From: Campylobacteraceae bacterium
GTDB taxonomy: Bacteria > Campylobacterota > Campylobacteria > Campylobacterales > Sulfurovaceae
Direction of reading: 5' to 3'
NCBI GenBank assembly: GCA_027083075.1
Contig: JALWQQ010000027.1
Location: 1 to 8,763 of the forward strand
Length of the DNA: 8,763 nt
A program made the translations under genes and the position numbers. A model generated the notes under the pieces. It made no database searches and had not been told where the DNA came from. It was given only the letters and a program-made list of their open reading frames with translations. Of the stretch, positions 1 to 7,228 are shown piece after piece; the first letter of the stretch is position 1; every line of letters begins with the position of its first letter.

Positions 1-88
1 CGCGACACTTGGGTTCGTGTGTTGTCGGTCGGTTTTGGTGGATTTTCGTCTTGATCTACGCGCTTGTCCCTTCTTGGGGCGTTTGTAG
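1..88. other. Left edge; probable 3' end of an upstream operon gene, frame unresolved
   Basis: These bases precede hyfB and are probably the end of another gene of the same operon, but the frame cannot be fixed. The frame from base 2 stops with TAG at 86-88, directly before the hyfB ATG, but its peptide is not recognisable. The frame from base 1 stops with TGA at 52-54. The frame from base 3 gives a hydrophobic, membrane-helix-like stretch (WWIFVLIYALVPSW), but it would run to a stop at 129-131, 43 nt inside hyfB. A purine-rich GGGG at 77-80 could act as the hyfB ribosome binding site. No promoter is visible, so the operon probably starts further upstream. Confidence 0.3.
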
Positions 89-1972
89 ATGTTTCTTTTT
101 GATACACTTTCGTTACTTTTTATCACATTGATCCTTTTGGGCGTGGTACCCAATCTATGGTACACCTTCGGCTACTTGCCGCATATCCGACGAAAAGCGC
201 ATTTTCTTATCCACTATTTTGCATTTATTCTCTCGATGATCGGCGTAGTAAGCGCAGGTAATGCTTTGGTCTTTCTCTTTTTTTGGGAACTGATGAGTTT
301 GGCATCGTGGCAGCTAATCTTGACCGAGGTGCAGGGTGAAGCAACGATCAAAGCGGCGCGTTTTTACTTTTTTATGACCCATTTCGGATTTCTTTTTTTG
401 CTACTCTTCTTTTTGATAGCTACCAACGGGGTTTTAGAGACCGACTTTGTGCAGATGCATGAGACCGTCGCACAATTCCGCTACCCCACACTTCTCTTCT
501 TTCTTTTACTTTTCGGTTTTTTGAGCAAGGCGGGTGTCGTGCCTTTTCATGTCTGGCTACCTTACGCCCACCCTGCTGCGCCCTCTCCCGTCTCGGCATT
601 GATGAGCGGCGTAATGCTTAAGATCGCGATATACGGTTTTGCCCGTTTTTTGTTCGATCTGCTCTATCCTTGGCCCTTAGAGTGGGGTGTCACGGTCTTG
701 GTACTTGGCGCGCTTTCGGCATTGGTGGGCGTGCTTTATGCATTGAGTGAACATGACCTCAAGGCTCTACTTGCCAACCACTCCATCGAAAATATCGGTA
801 TTATCTTGATCGCTTTCGGGATGGGGATGATCTTTGATACCTTGCAGCTTCGTACGTTAAGTAGTTTTGCATTTATCGCCGCATTCTTTCATACCTTCAA
901 CCATATGAGTTTTAAGTCATTGCTCTTTATGGGAGCCGGCAATATCTTACTGCAAACCCATACGAAAAATATGGAGAAATATGGCGGATTGATCAAGTCG
1001 ATGCCGCTAACGGCACTGAGCTTTTTGCTGGCTTCTATAAGTATCTCCGCACTACCGCCGAGCAACGGTTTTTTAAGTGAATGGATGATCTTTCAATCGA
1101 TGCTGGGTTCTTATAACATCGGTAGTACCGATCTAAAGCTTGCCATTCCTTTTGCTATCTTTGCTTTGGCGATGACGGGCGGTTTGGCGATCGCCTGCTT
1201 TGCCAAGGCGTACGGTATCGCCTTTTTAGGCCTGCACCGAAGTGACAATGCCGCCCATGCACACGAGGTCAATCTGTCGATGAAGATCGGGATGCTCTTG
1301 ATGCTCTTTGTACTGCTTTCGTTGATGCTCTTGGCACCGAAATATATTGCACTTTTCGATGCTACACTCGTCTCGCTCCATCACCCCTCCGTCTATCGAG
1401 AGATCTTTCCAAACGGCTTTTGGCAGATGCACTCCGTAGCCGTACACGGCGGGGTAGTTTCGCCGCTGATTTTGGCGGCGTCGTTGCTTGGCGTAACGTT
1501 TCTGCTAATGCTTGCCCACAAGATGTTCGGCGTCAAAGAGAGGGTGCATCGCACTTGGGCATGCGGATATACAACCCATCCCAAAACCCAATACTCCGCA
1601 ACCGGTTTCGCTGGTCCGATAAGGAGATTTTTTAACTGGCTCTATCGCAGTGATGAAGCATTCTCAAAAGCCAAGATCGCCGGGCACGAAACAAAGTTTC
1701 GAGATGCACACTATGCCGTTCATGTCAAGCCGCTTTTTGAAAGAGCGCTCTATGAGCGTAGCAAGCGTTTAACCAATATACTCAGTTACTGGATCTATCG
1801 CTTGGCGCACTTCGAGCAGACACGCTATGCAGCGATGATTTTTAACCTTATGCTTATGGTACTCTTCTCTTATCGCATCTTCTCACATAGCTTCTCGTGG
1901 GCTACTTTGGTACTCGAGTCGGTCGTGATGATCGTCTCCATTAAAGTCTTGATCATCGGAGATAGGCGATGA
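89..1972 (+). CDS. hyfB: Hydrogenase-4-type antiporter-like membrane subunit B (NuoL/M/N family)
   Basis: Polytopic membrane protein of 627 aa, homologous to HyfB/HycC and complex I NuoL/M/N. It probably forms one proton- or cation-translocating channel of the membrane arm. Seen in the sequence: the helix-5 glutamate in FFWELMSLAS (E67), the helix-7 lysine in GFLSKAG (K147) followed by VPFHVWLPYAHPAAPSPVSA, a helix-8 lysine in SGVMLKIAIYG (K178), EHDLKALLANHSIENIG (221-237), HTFNHMSFKSLLFMGAGN (268-285), SALPPSNGFLSEW (320-332) and a later lysine, K373. A long cytoplasmic tail containing WACGY lies near residues 495-600 and is followed by a final helix, as in HyfB. The length is close to the family (E. 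coli HyfB is about 670 aa). All expected channel residues are present, so it looks functional. Its stop overlaps the hyfC start. The family call is firm; the ion carried is unknown. Confidence 0.93.
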   Translation: MFLFDTLSLLFITLILLGVVPNLWYTFGYLPHIRRKAHFLIHYFAFILSMIGVVSAGNALVFLFFWELMSLASWQLILTEVQGEATIKAARFYFFMTHFGFLFLLLFFLIATNGVLETDFVQMHETVAQFRYPTLLFFLLLFGFLSKAGVVPFHVWLPYAHPAAPSPVSALMSGVMLKIAIYGFARFLFDLLYPWPLEWGVTVLVLGALSALVGVLYALSEHDLKALLANHSIENIGIILIAFGMGMIFDTLQLRTLSSFAFIAAFFHTFNHMSFKSLLFMGAGNILLQTHTKNMEKYGGLIKSMPLTALSFLLASISISALPPSNGFLSEWMIFQSMLGSYNIGSTDLKLAIPFAIFALAMTGGLAIACFAKAYGIAFLGLHRSDNAAHAHEVNLSMKIGMLLMLFVLLSLMLLAPKYIALFDATLVSLHHPSVYREIFPNGFWQMHSVAVHGGVVSPLILAASLLGVTFLLMLAHKMFGVKERVHRTWACGYTTHPKTQYSATGFAGPIRRFFNWLYRSDEAFSKAKIAGHETKFRDAHYAVHVKPLFERALYERSKRLTNILSYWIYRLAHFEQTRYAAMIFNLMLMVLFSYRIFSHSFSWATLVLESVVMIVSIKVLIIGDRR

Positions 1973-2889
1973 TACTCTATATACTTAGCATATTTTTAAT
2001 GCTGCTTGTTGCGCCGATATTGCTTTCGTATATCAAGGCACTAAAGATGGTGTTACTCTTCAAAAAACCGATCTCGTTACTTCAGGGGTATCGCACGGTT
2101 GCCAAGTTGCTACGCAAAGAGACGCTGCTCTCCAAAGAAGCAAGCGGAGTAACGCGCTATGCGCCCTTTTTGGTTCTCTCTCCGCTCTTGGTCACCCTCT
2201 TTTTCTTGCCGCCGGTTGTTCAAGGGGCATACTATGTCAGTTTTGTCGACGCTTTTACATTGACAGGGCTTATCTCCTTATCGACCTTTTTTCTGATGCT
2301 TTTGGGATTGGATAGCGCTTCGGCGTTCGGCGGCATCGGGAGTTCGCGCGAAGCATTTATCTCCGCACTGGTCGAGCCCGCGATGGTTTTAACCGTCTTT
2401 GCAGTTTCGATGATGGCGCAAGACCTCGGTGTGGGGCAAGCGGGAGTCAATCTGGCATCCTCTTTTCCAAAGATGCATATGGCAAGTTTCCTCTTTGCTG
2501 CGATCAGTTTCTTTATCTTGCTGCTTGCCGAAAACGGACGTATCCCCATTGACAACCCCGAAACCCATCTGGAGTTAACGATGGTGCACGAGGCGATGAC
2601 CCTTGATCTTAGCGGTGTCTATCTTGCGATGATCGAAAGCGCCTCGGCGATCAAGTTTCTGATCTTCGCATCGCTTTTTGCGTCCTTGTTTATGCCCTTT
2701 GGCTACAACAATGCGCCGCCAATTGCCGTAATAATTTTTGTGTGCAAACTCTTTGCGGTAGCTACCGCGGTAGCATTGATAGAGGTCAACACCGCAAAGT
2801 TGAGGCTCTTCAAGGTGCCTAATCTCTTGGGTATCGCGATCGTTTTTGCCTTTTTGTCGTTGATCACCTTTTACCTTTTAGGAGCATAG
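1969..2889 (+). CDS. hyfC: Hydrogenase-4-type membrane subunit C (NuoH-like connector)
   Basis: Membrane protein of 306 aa of the HyfC/HycD/NuoH family. In this family it anchors the small and large soluble subunits and links the redox site to the proton channels. About eight hydrophobic helices are visible. The characteristic loops are present: GGIGSSREAFISALVEPAM (121-139) and the highly conserved AENGRIPIDNPETHLELTM (187-205) followed by VHEAM, with the charged residues E188, R191, D195, E198, E202 and E208. These correspond to the acidic E-channel region of NuoH. The length matches E. coli HyfC (about 320 aa). The ATG overlaps the hyfB TGA (ATGA), with GGAG at 1958-1961 seven bases upstream, so translation is probably coupled. 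Nothing suggests decay. Confidence 0.93.
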   Translation: MILYILSIFLMLLVAPILLSYIKALKMVLLFKKPISLLQGYRTVAKLLRKETLLSKEASGVTRYAPFLVLSPLLVTLFFLPPVVQGAYYVSFVDAFTLTGLISLSTFFLMLLGLDSASAFGGIGSSREAFISALVEPAMVLTVFAVSMMAQDLGVGQAGVNLASSFPKMHMASFLFAAISFFILLLAENGRIPIDNPETHLELTMVHEAMTLDLSGVYLAMIESASAIKFLIFASLFASLFMPFGYNNAPPIAVIIFVCKLFAVATAVALIEVNTAKLRLFKVPNLLGIAIVFAFLSLITFYLLGA

Positions 2890-2892
2890 CGG

Positions 2893-3489
2893 ATGGTTGA
2901 TTTTTTGATGGGACTCTTTTTGGCTTCTCTGATCGTCGCACTCTTTACCACCCGACTCTATCGACTGCTAAATTGGTATGCCTTCAACTCGATGACCTTG
3001 GGACTTTTGGCACTCTTGATCGGAACGCGTTTGGACGATGATGCCATGCTGATCACAGGTGCGCTTACGATCCTTCTAAAAGCGGGGGTCATTCCCCTCT
3101 TTTTGAAGTCTATTTCGCGACGCTTTCGTTTTATTCGTCAAATCCAACCCGAGATCAAAGTTCACTATGCCATCATCTTGGTGCCGGCAATTTTGGTCTT
3201 TACCTTTTATCTTTCGGAGCCCATTACGCATATGATCACCCACAACTCTAACTATGTCGCCATCAGCATCTCTTCGCTCTTTTTGTCACTGCTTTTGATG
3301 ATGGAGCATAAAAATATCGCACCGAAGATCATCGGCTTTTTGAGCATGGAAAATGCACTCTTTTTGTTAGGTATCACGGCAACGGACGGGATGCCGATGT
3401 TGGTCGAACTCGGTATCTTTTTCGATCTTTTGATGGCGATTGTGGTGATCAATCTGCTCTTTCATCGTGAACAGGAAGAGGGGGCGTGA
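2893..3489 (+). CDS. hyfE: Hydrogenase-4-type membrane subunit E (NuoK-like)
   Basis: Small membrane protein of 198 aa of the HyfE family, whose C-terminal half resembles NuoK. In complex I this region forms the second half-channel, joining the E-channel to the antiporter subunits. About six helices are visible. Candidate buried acidic residues are E138 in LMMEHKN, E153 in SMENALFLLG, E172 in LVELGIFFDLL and D178; the MENALFL stretch is typical of NuoK/HyfE. E. coli HyfE is about 216 aa, so the length fits. The gene starts 3 nt after hyfC stops, with AGGAG at 2880-2884 eight bases before the ATG. Its stop overlaps the hyfF start. The assignment rests on motif memory and gene order and is strong in combination. 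Confidence 0.88.
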   Translation: MVDFLMGLFLASLIVALFTTRLYRLLNWYAFNSMTLGLLALLIGTRLDDDAMLITGALTILLKAGVIPLFLKSISRRFRFIRQIQPEIKVHYAIILVPAILVFTFYLSEPITHMITHNSNYVAISISSLFLSLLLMMEHKNIAPKIIGFLSMENALFLLGITATDGMPMLVELGIFFDLLMAIVVINLLFHREQEEGA

Positions 3490-4910
3490 CGATGATGGTT
3501 TTTTTACTCTTTTTGCCTGCGTTGATTATCTTTGCACTCTCTTTTGTACGCGATGTGCGCGCCTATAAACCGTTGGCACTCAGTGCCTTTTTGATCCTCA
3601 TACCGACCGTTGCGCTACTACCGGTTGCAAAACCGTACCGTCTGCTTGGCGACTATCTCGTCGCCGATGCGCTCGATGTTTATGTACTCTTGGTCTCCTC
3701 TATAGTCGGTATCGGCGTGGCGTTGGCTTCGATGACGCTGCACAAGCATGTCGCGATCTCCCACGCGGCATACCGACGCTTCTACCGTTTTTTCGCCCTC
3801 TTTTGGATAGGATTGATCCTCTCTATACTCTCTAATCATATGGGTTTGTATTGGATCGGCTTGGAGCTGGCAACCCTATCGACGGTCTATATGATCAAAA
3901 CCAATCGTACAGCTGCCGCACACAAAGAGGCATGGAACTATATGATCGTCGGTGCGATCGCCGTTTCGTTGATACTCTTCGGTATCATTCTTATCTACGC
4001 CAGTGCCAAGCCGATTTTGGGGGAGGAAGCGATGCGCTTTGATCTCTTGATTTTGCATGCGAGAGATATCGATGCAAGCTATCTCTTTGAGATAGGATTT
4101 GCTATCGCTACCATCGGGCTTTTTATCAAGATGGGGTTTTTCCCGATGAATCTATGGCTTGCCAATATCGAAAGAGCCTCTTTCTATCCGGTAGCGGCAC
4201 TCTTTAGCGGCATTTTAGAATCTGCCGTGATGATCGGCTTCTTTCGCTTTTCGAAGATCGCGATGCAGATCGACTATGACCATCTTTTCGGTTTCATATT
4301 TATCTATACGATCTTGACGATCTTCATTGTCTCGTTTCTGATCTTTCGCAGCAAGGATTTTATGCGACTCTTTAGCCTTAGCGGCGTCGAGCACATGGCG
4401 CTTATCGCACTCTTTTGGGTCAGCGGCGGAAGCTTTGCCGCCTTGTTGCATTTCGGAGCGCATGCCTTTTTAAAACCCGCACTCTTTCTCTCGACAGGGG
4501 TACTCGAGTCGCAGGGCAAATATAAAATCGCCGGTGCACTTAGGGGTTATAGCGGCAAAAGAGGTGCACTCTTTTGGTTTTTGGTCAGCCTCTTTCTGCT
4601 TGCACTAATCTCCTTGCCGCCCAGCCCGCTTTTCTTTAGTGAACTCTATGGTTTCGGTGCAATGATCGATACGGCCAAAAGCTCGCACCATCTCTTGGCG
4701 ATGTTGGGTGCTATTTTTTTGCTTTTACTCTTGCTTTCGGTGATTTTCTACAAATTTGTCGAGCTCTATCAGGCGATGAAGTATGAGGGTGCAAGTCATG
4801 AGAAGCAGGTTTATGCCGGCGAGTTGATTGCGCTAGTGCTCTTTGCATGTGCCTTGATGGCGTTACTATTGCCTGCATCGCTTCGTTACCTAAGAGGAGT
4901 TGCCCTATGA
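3486..4910 (+). CDS. hyfF: Hydrogenase-4-type antiporter-like membrane subunit F (NuoL/M/N family)
   Basis: Second antiporter-like membrane subunit, 474 aa, a HyfF homologue and probable proton channel. Seen: the helix-5 glutamate in WIGLELATLS (E127), the helix-7 lysine in IGLFIKMGFFPMNLWL (K215), SLSGVEHMALIALFW (297-311), HFGAHAFLKPALFLSTG (322-338; K330) and ISLPPSPLFFSELYGF (375-390; E386). Unlike HyfB, the helix-8 stretch SGILESAVMIG (241-251) has serine where HyfB has K178, with a glutamate (E245) next to it. The start is ambiguous. GTG at 3486 overlaps the hyfE stop and has AGGAAG (3473-3478) seven bases upstream. ATG at 3492 has GAGGGGG (3478-3484) seven bases upstream and would make the protein two residues shorter. 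It is shorter than E. coli HyfF (about 526 aa). No HyfD homologue is in the window. Confidence 0.9.
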   Translation: MTMMVFLLFLPALIIFALSFVRDVRAYKPLALSAFLILIPTVALLPVAKPYRLLGDYLVADALDVYVLLVSSIVGIGVALASMTLHKHVAISHAAYRRFYRFFALFWIGLILSILSNHMGLYWIGLELATLSTVYMIKTNRTAAAHKEAWNYMIVGAIAVSLILFGIILIYASAKPILGEEAMRFDLLILHARDIDASYLFEIGFAIATIGLFIKMGFFPMNLWLANIERASFYPVAALFSGILESAVMIGFFRFSKIAMQIDYDHLFGFIFIYTILTIFIVSFLIFRSKDFMRLFSLSGVEHMALIALFWVSGGSFAALLHFGAHAFLKPALFLSTGVLESQGKYKIAGALRGYSGKRGALFWFLVSLFLLALISLPPSPLFFSELYGFGAMIDTAKSSHHLLAMLGAIFLLLLLLSVIFYKFVELYQAMKYEGASHEKQVYAGELIALVLFACALMALLLPASLRYLRGVAL

Positions 4911-6301
4911 GTACCGCAGCCATGGAGCGAAAGCGCTTGATAGCACGATATGCCATAGAGCACGAAGAAAACCTCGAGGTCGTCACTTGTTTCGAGGGAG
5001 AGACACGACGTCAACAGCTTTCCAAGGTTGCACCTCGGGTCGAAACGCTCTCGCATGTGCATCCTGCTGCCATCTGGTTTGAGCGCAAGATGCACGAGGA
5101 TTTCGGTATCGAGATAGAGGGCGCCTTCGACACACGCCCCTTGGCGCATCATGAAACCATTGCATATCAGTGTCACCCGATGCGCAAGCACCGTACCGAT
5201 ACGACCGTCGAGACGGTGACGCATCGATCGTATGATTATGAGACGGTTGAAGGAGAAGGTGTTTTTCAAGTCGGTGTAGGGCCGATCCACGCAGGTATTA
5301 TCGAGCCCGGACATTTTCACTTTTCCCAAGCCGGCGAGGAGATGCTTCATCTAGAGGTGCGTCATTTTTACAAATACCGCGCCATTGAAAAGATGCTTGA
5401 GGGTAAAACACTATGGGAAGCAAAGCCGATCATCGAGCGTATCAGCGGCAATGCCAGCATCGCTTATCAGCTTTGTTGGCGTGATATCGTAGTGCAATCA
5501 AGCGGTGCTATCTTGCCCGAAGCCGCGCGTCGTTACCATGCAATGCTTTTAGAGCTTGAGCGTGCGATTCACCACTTGACCGATGTGGGATTTATCCCGA
5601 ATGATGCGGGCTTTGCCGCAGCGTTAGCCTTTGCATCAACGCTTGCCGAAGATGCGCGCAGACAGATGCAAGTGCTTAGTGCTCATCGCTTCGGATTCGG
5701 GGCTATCGACTTCGAAAGCAAAACGTTCGATAGCCGGCAGATGCGTGCATGGCTTAAGAGACTAGAAGAGCAAGTTGAGCAATTTCATACATGGATAGGT
5801 GATATCCCCTCATTGTGGGACAGGCTTGACGGTACCGGCATCTTGCCCTATGCCAAAGCCGTCAAATACGACTGTGTCGGGGTTGTGGCGCGTGCATCGG
5901 GAGTAAAACTTGATAGGCGCGATAACGATTTTTATCGTGCGCACGGTTTTTTGTTCCAACGTGAAAAGAGTGGAGATGTGGCGGCGCGCTTCAAGTTGCG
6001 ACTTGCAGAGTTGCGCAACAGTATCGAGATGATGCACCATTTTGCGGATGATAGCTCATGGCGCTGCGAGATACTACAACCCTTACGGGACGGAGAATAT
6101 ACAGCCTATTGCGAAAGCGCTTTGGGAGAGCTTTTTATGACGATCACTCTCAAAGGGGGGCGTATCGAGCGGTGCTTTGTGCGCGATCCGAGTTTTGTCA
6201 ATTGGCAGGCGTTGCATCTGATGATGTCGGGCAACATCATCGCCGATTTTCCGCTCATTAACAAAAGTTGCGATTTGAGTTATGCGGGAAACGATCTATA
6301 G
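4907..6301 (+). CDS. hyfG: HyfG-like large subunit without NiFe-site cysteines (Ehr-type, NuoC-NuoD fusion)
   Basis: Soluble 464-aa large subunit of the HyfG/HycE family. Residues 1-100 are NuoC-like (ERKMHEDFGIEIEGAF at 59-74) and the rest is NuoD/large-hydrogenase-like, with VGVGPIHAGIIEPGHFHF (122-139), FYKYRAIEKMLEGK (154-167), RDPSFVNWQ (426-434) and IADFPLI (445-451). In true hydrogenases four cysteines bind nickel and iron. Here the first pair (ERVCGIC) reads ERISGNA, so the cysteines become S180 and A183, and the later conserved His aligns with Y187. The second pair (DPCxxC) reads DLSYAG, giving S458 and G461. The protein ends three residues later, so there is no cleavable C-terminal extension. 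It should not be a hydrogenase; it resembles Ehr complexes, and its partner is unknown. The start was chosen at ATG 4907, which overlaps the hyfF stop (ATGA) with AGGAG at 4895-4899 seven bases upstream; a longer frame from 4847 lacks this support. Confidence 0.9.
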   Translation: MSTAAMERKRLIARYAIEHEENLEVVTCFEGETRRQQLSKVAPRVETLSHVHPAAIWFERKMHEDFGIEIEGAFDTRPLAHHETIAYQCHPMRKHRTDTTVETVTHRSYDYETVEGEGVFQVGVGPIHAGIIEPGHFHFSQAGEEMLHLEVRHFYKYRAIEKMLEGKTLWEAKPIIERISGNASIAYQLCWRDIVVQSSGAILPEAARRYHAMLLELERAIHHLTDVGFIPNDAGFAAALAFASTLAEDARRQMQVLSAHRFGFGAIDFESKTFDSRQMRAWLKRLEEQVEQFHTWIGDIPSLWDRLDGTGILPYAKAVKYDCVGVVARASGVKLDRRDNDFYRAHGFLFQREKSGDVAARFKLRLAELRNSIEMMHHFADDSSWRCEILQPLRDGEYTAYCESALGELFMTITLKGGRIERCFVRDPSFVNWQALHLMMSGNIIADFPLINKSCDLSYAGNDL

Positions 6302-6310
6302 GAAACGAAG

Positions 6311-6817
6311 ATGTTAAGATTTTGGAAAAGACGTGCAAAGATCGGCGTGCTGACAGAAGATAAGCCTTATGCGCAAGAGATGGCGGCGATACGCAAAGAG
6401 ATCAAGTCTCGTGTGCACAAGCATTTTGCCGGTTCCTTGGCAATCAGGATGGTCGATAGCGGCAGTTGCAATGCTTGCGAAGCGGAGTGCAATGCTCTCT
6501 CGAATCCTTACTACAATCTCGAATCGTTGGGGATCTACTTTGTCGCGAGCCCGCGTCATGCGGATCTTTTGTTATTAAGCGGTGTTGTAACTTCCAATAT
6601 GCTTCCCCACCTGCTTGATGCTTATGCGCAGATCCCAGAACCCAAGTGGGTGGTCACGATAGGCGATTGTCCGCTGATGCAAGCACCCTTCGAGAAGAGC
6701 TTTGCGATCGCCGGTCCGGCTTCGGCACATCTTCCCGTTGCCTACCACATCTCCGGGTGTCCTCCAAGTCCGGATGAGATCATCAAGGGGCTTTTGGGGT
6801 TTTTACGCACTCTGTAG
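6311..6817 (+). CDS. hyfI: HyfI-like small subunit with N2-type [4Fe-4S] site (NuoB-like)
   Basis: Small electron-transfer subunit, 168 aa, of the HyfI/HycG/NuoB family. It docks on HyfG and HyfC and carries the iron-sulfur cluster nearest the active or quinone site. Seen: VDSGSCNACEAECNAL (48-63) with C53 and C56, the typical SPRHADLLLLSGVVT (80-94), IGDC with C120, and SGCPPSP with C150. This matches the four-cysteine pattern of HycG/HyfI (CxxC, then C, then CPP), so cluster binding appears intact. C60 is an extra cysteine. The N-terminal 40 residues are basic and precede the conserved core. The gene starts 9 nt after hyfG, with AGGA at 6300-6303 seven bases before the ATG. A HyfH-like ferredoxin gene, which in E. 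coli lies between hyfG and hyfI, is absent. The end overlaps the convergent thioesterase by 15 nt. Confidence 0.92.
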   Translation: MLRFWKRRAKIGVLTEDKPYAQEMAAIRKEIKSRVHKHFAGSLAIRMVDSGSCNACEAECNALSNPYYNLESLGIYFVASPRHADLLLLSGVVTSNMLPHLLDAYAQIPEPKWVVTIGDCPLMQAPFEKSFAIAGPASAHLPVAYHISGCPPSPDEIIKGLLGFLRTL

Positions 6818-7228
6818 TTTCAGCATCTGCACATACCAGACAAAACCGCCTGTCATGACGACTTCTTTCGCCTCATTGTAAAGCGTTACCTCGATAGGGA
6901 GTGTGGCGCGCCTTTTCCTCTGTAGGCGTGAGAGAAACCTCTGCTTCTCATCTTCTGCGAGCAACGCTTGTGCATAGATAGTTCCGTGTGCGGGATGTTT
7001 GTATTTGACACTGCTTTCGCGAAGCATCCCGAGTGTTTTGTCTGCGAGCTTGGGAAATGTTTGTTGCAGACAAAGCCCTGATGCACTCTCAGCCAGTGTG
7101 TAGATGGCTCCGGCATGGAAGGTGCCGATGTGGTTTTCAAGTGCCGAGTCGGAGTGCAACCATAGTCTATCGTCCTATTGTTGTATGCCCAGATGCTTGA
7201 CAAACGGGATCTGTACAAACTCCATCAT
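6803..7228 (-). pseudogene. Hotdog-fold thioesterase-like protein (PaaI/DUF4442 type) interrupted by in-frame TAG
   Basis: Read from ATG 7228-7226, the frame gives MMEFVQIPFVKHLGIQQ, then a TAG stop (7177-7175), then DDRLWLHSDSALENHIGTF, FHAGAIYTLAESASG and on to TAA at 6805-6803, about 140 residues in all. The ENHIGTFHAGAIYTLAE stretch is typical of small hotdog-fold acyl-CoA thioesterases of the PaaI/DUF4442 kind. The part before the stop (FVKHLGI) fits the usual start of that domain. The ATG overlaps the stop of the upstream CMD gene (ATGA), which argues that this is the original start. The gene is therefore broken by a nonsense change, read through, or restarted; a sequencing error is also possible. 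The remaining open frame after the stop runs 7159-6803 (118 aa) from a TTG with no good ribosome binding site and lacks the first 23 residues. The substrate is unknown. Confidence 0.72.
7175..7177 (-). other. In-frame amber codon inside the thioesterase gene
   Basis: On the - strand this triplet reads TAG. It lies at codon 18 of the thioesterase frame, after CAA CAA (Gln-Gln) and before GAC GAT (Asp-Asp). A single C-to-T change of a third CAG glutamine codon would create it. Protein-like sequence in the same frame continues on both sides. Confidence 0.8.

Noticed and set aside
4886..5350. 154-codon open frame on the - strand.
   Set aside because: It is antisense to hyfG, resembles no family I know, and has no context; a shadow frame.
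4847..6301. Longer hyfG start at ATG 4847.
   Set aside because: It would overlap hyfF by 64 nt and has no matching ribosome binding site; ATG 4907 has an AGGAG seven bases upstream and the ATGA overlap seen elsewhere in the operon.
89..6817. Annotating the left operon as a functional hydrogenase-4 or formate hydrogenlyase.
   Set aside because: The large subunit lacks every NiFe-binding cysteine and the protease-cleaved tail, so hydrogen chemistry is not supported despite the subunit homology.
89..6817. Annotating the operon as ordinary respiratory complex I (nuo).
   Set aside because: HyfB, HyfC, HyfF and the C-D fusion have hydrogenase-4-type motifs (for example GRIPIDNPETHLELTM), and NuoA, E, F, G, I and J homologues are missing.
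6886..7218. 110-codon - strand frame within the thioesterase region.
   Set aside because: Its translation is low-complexity and basic with no family pattern, while the neighbouring frame carries the clear hotdog motif.
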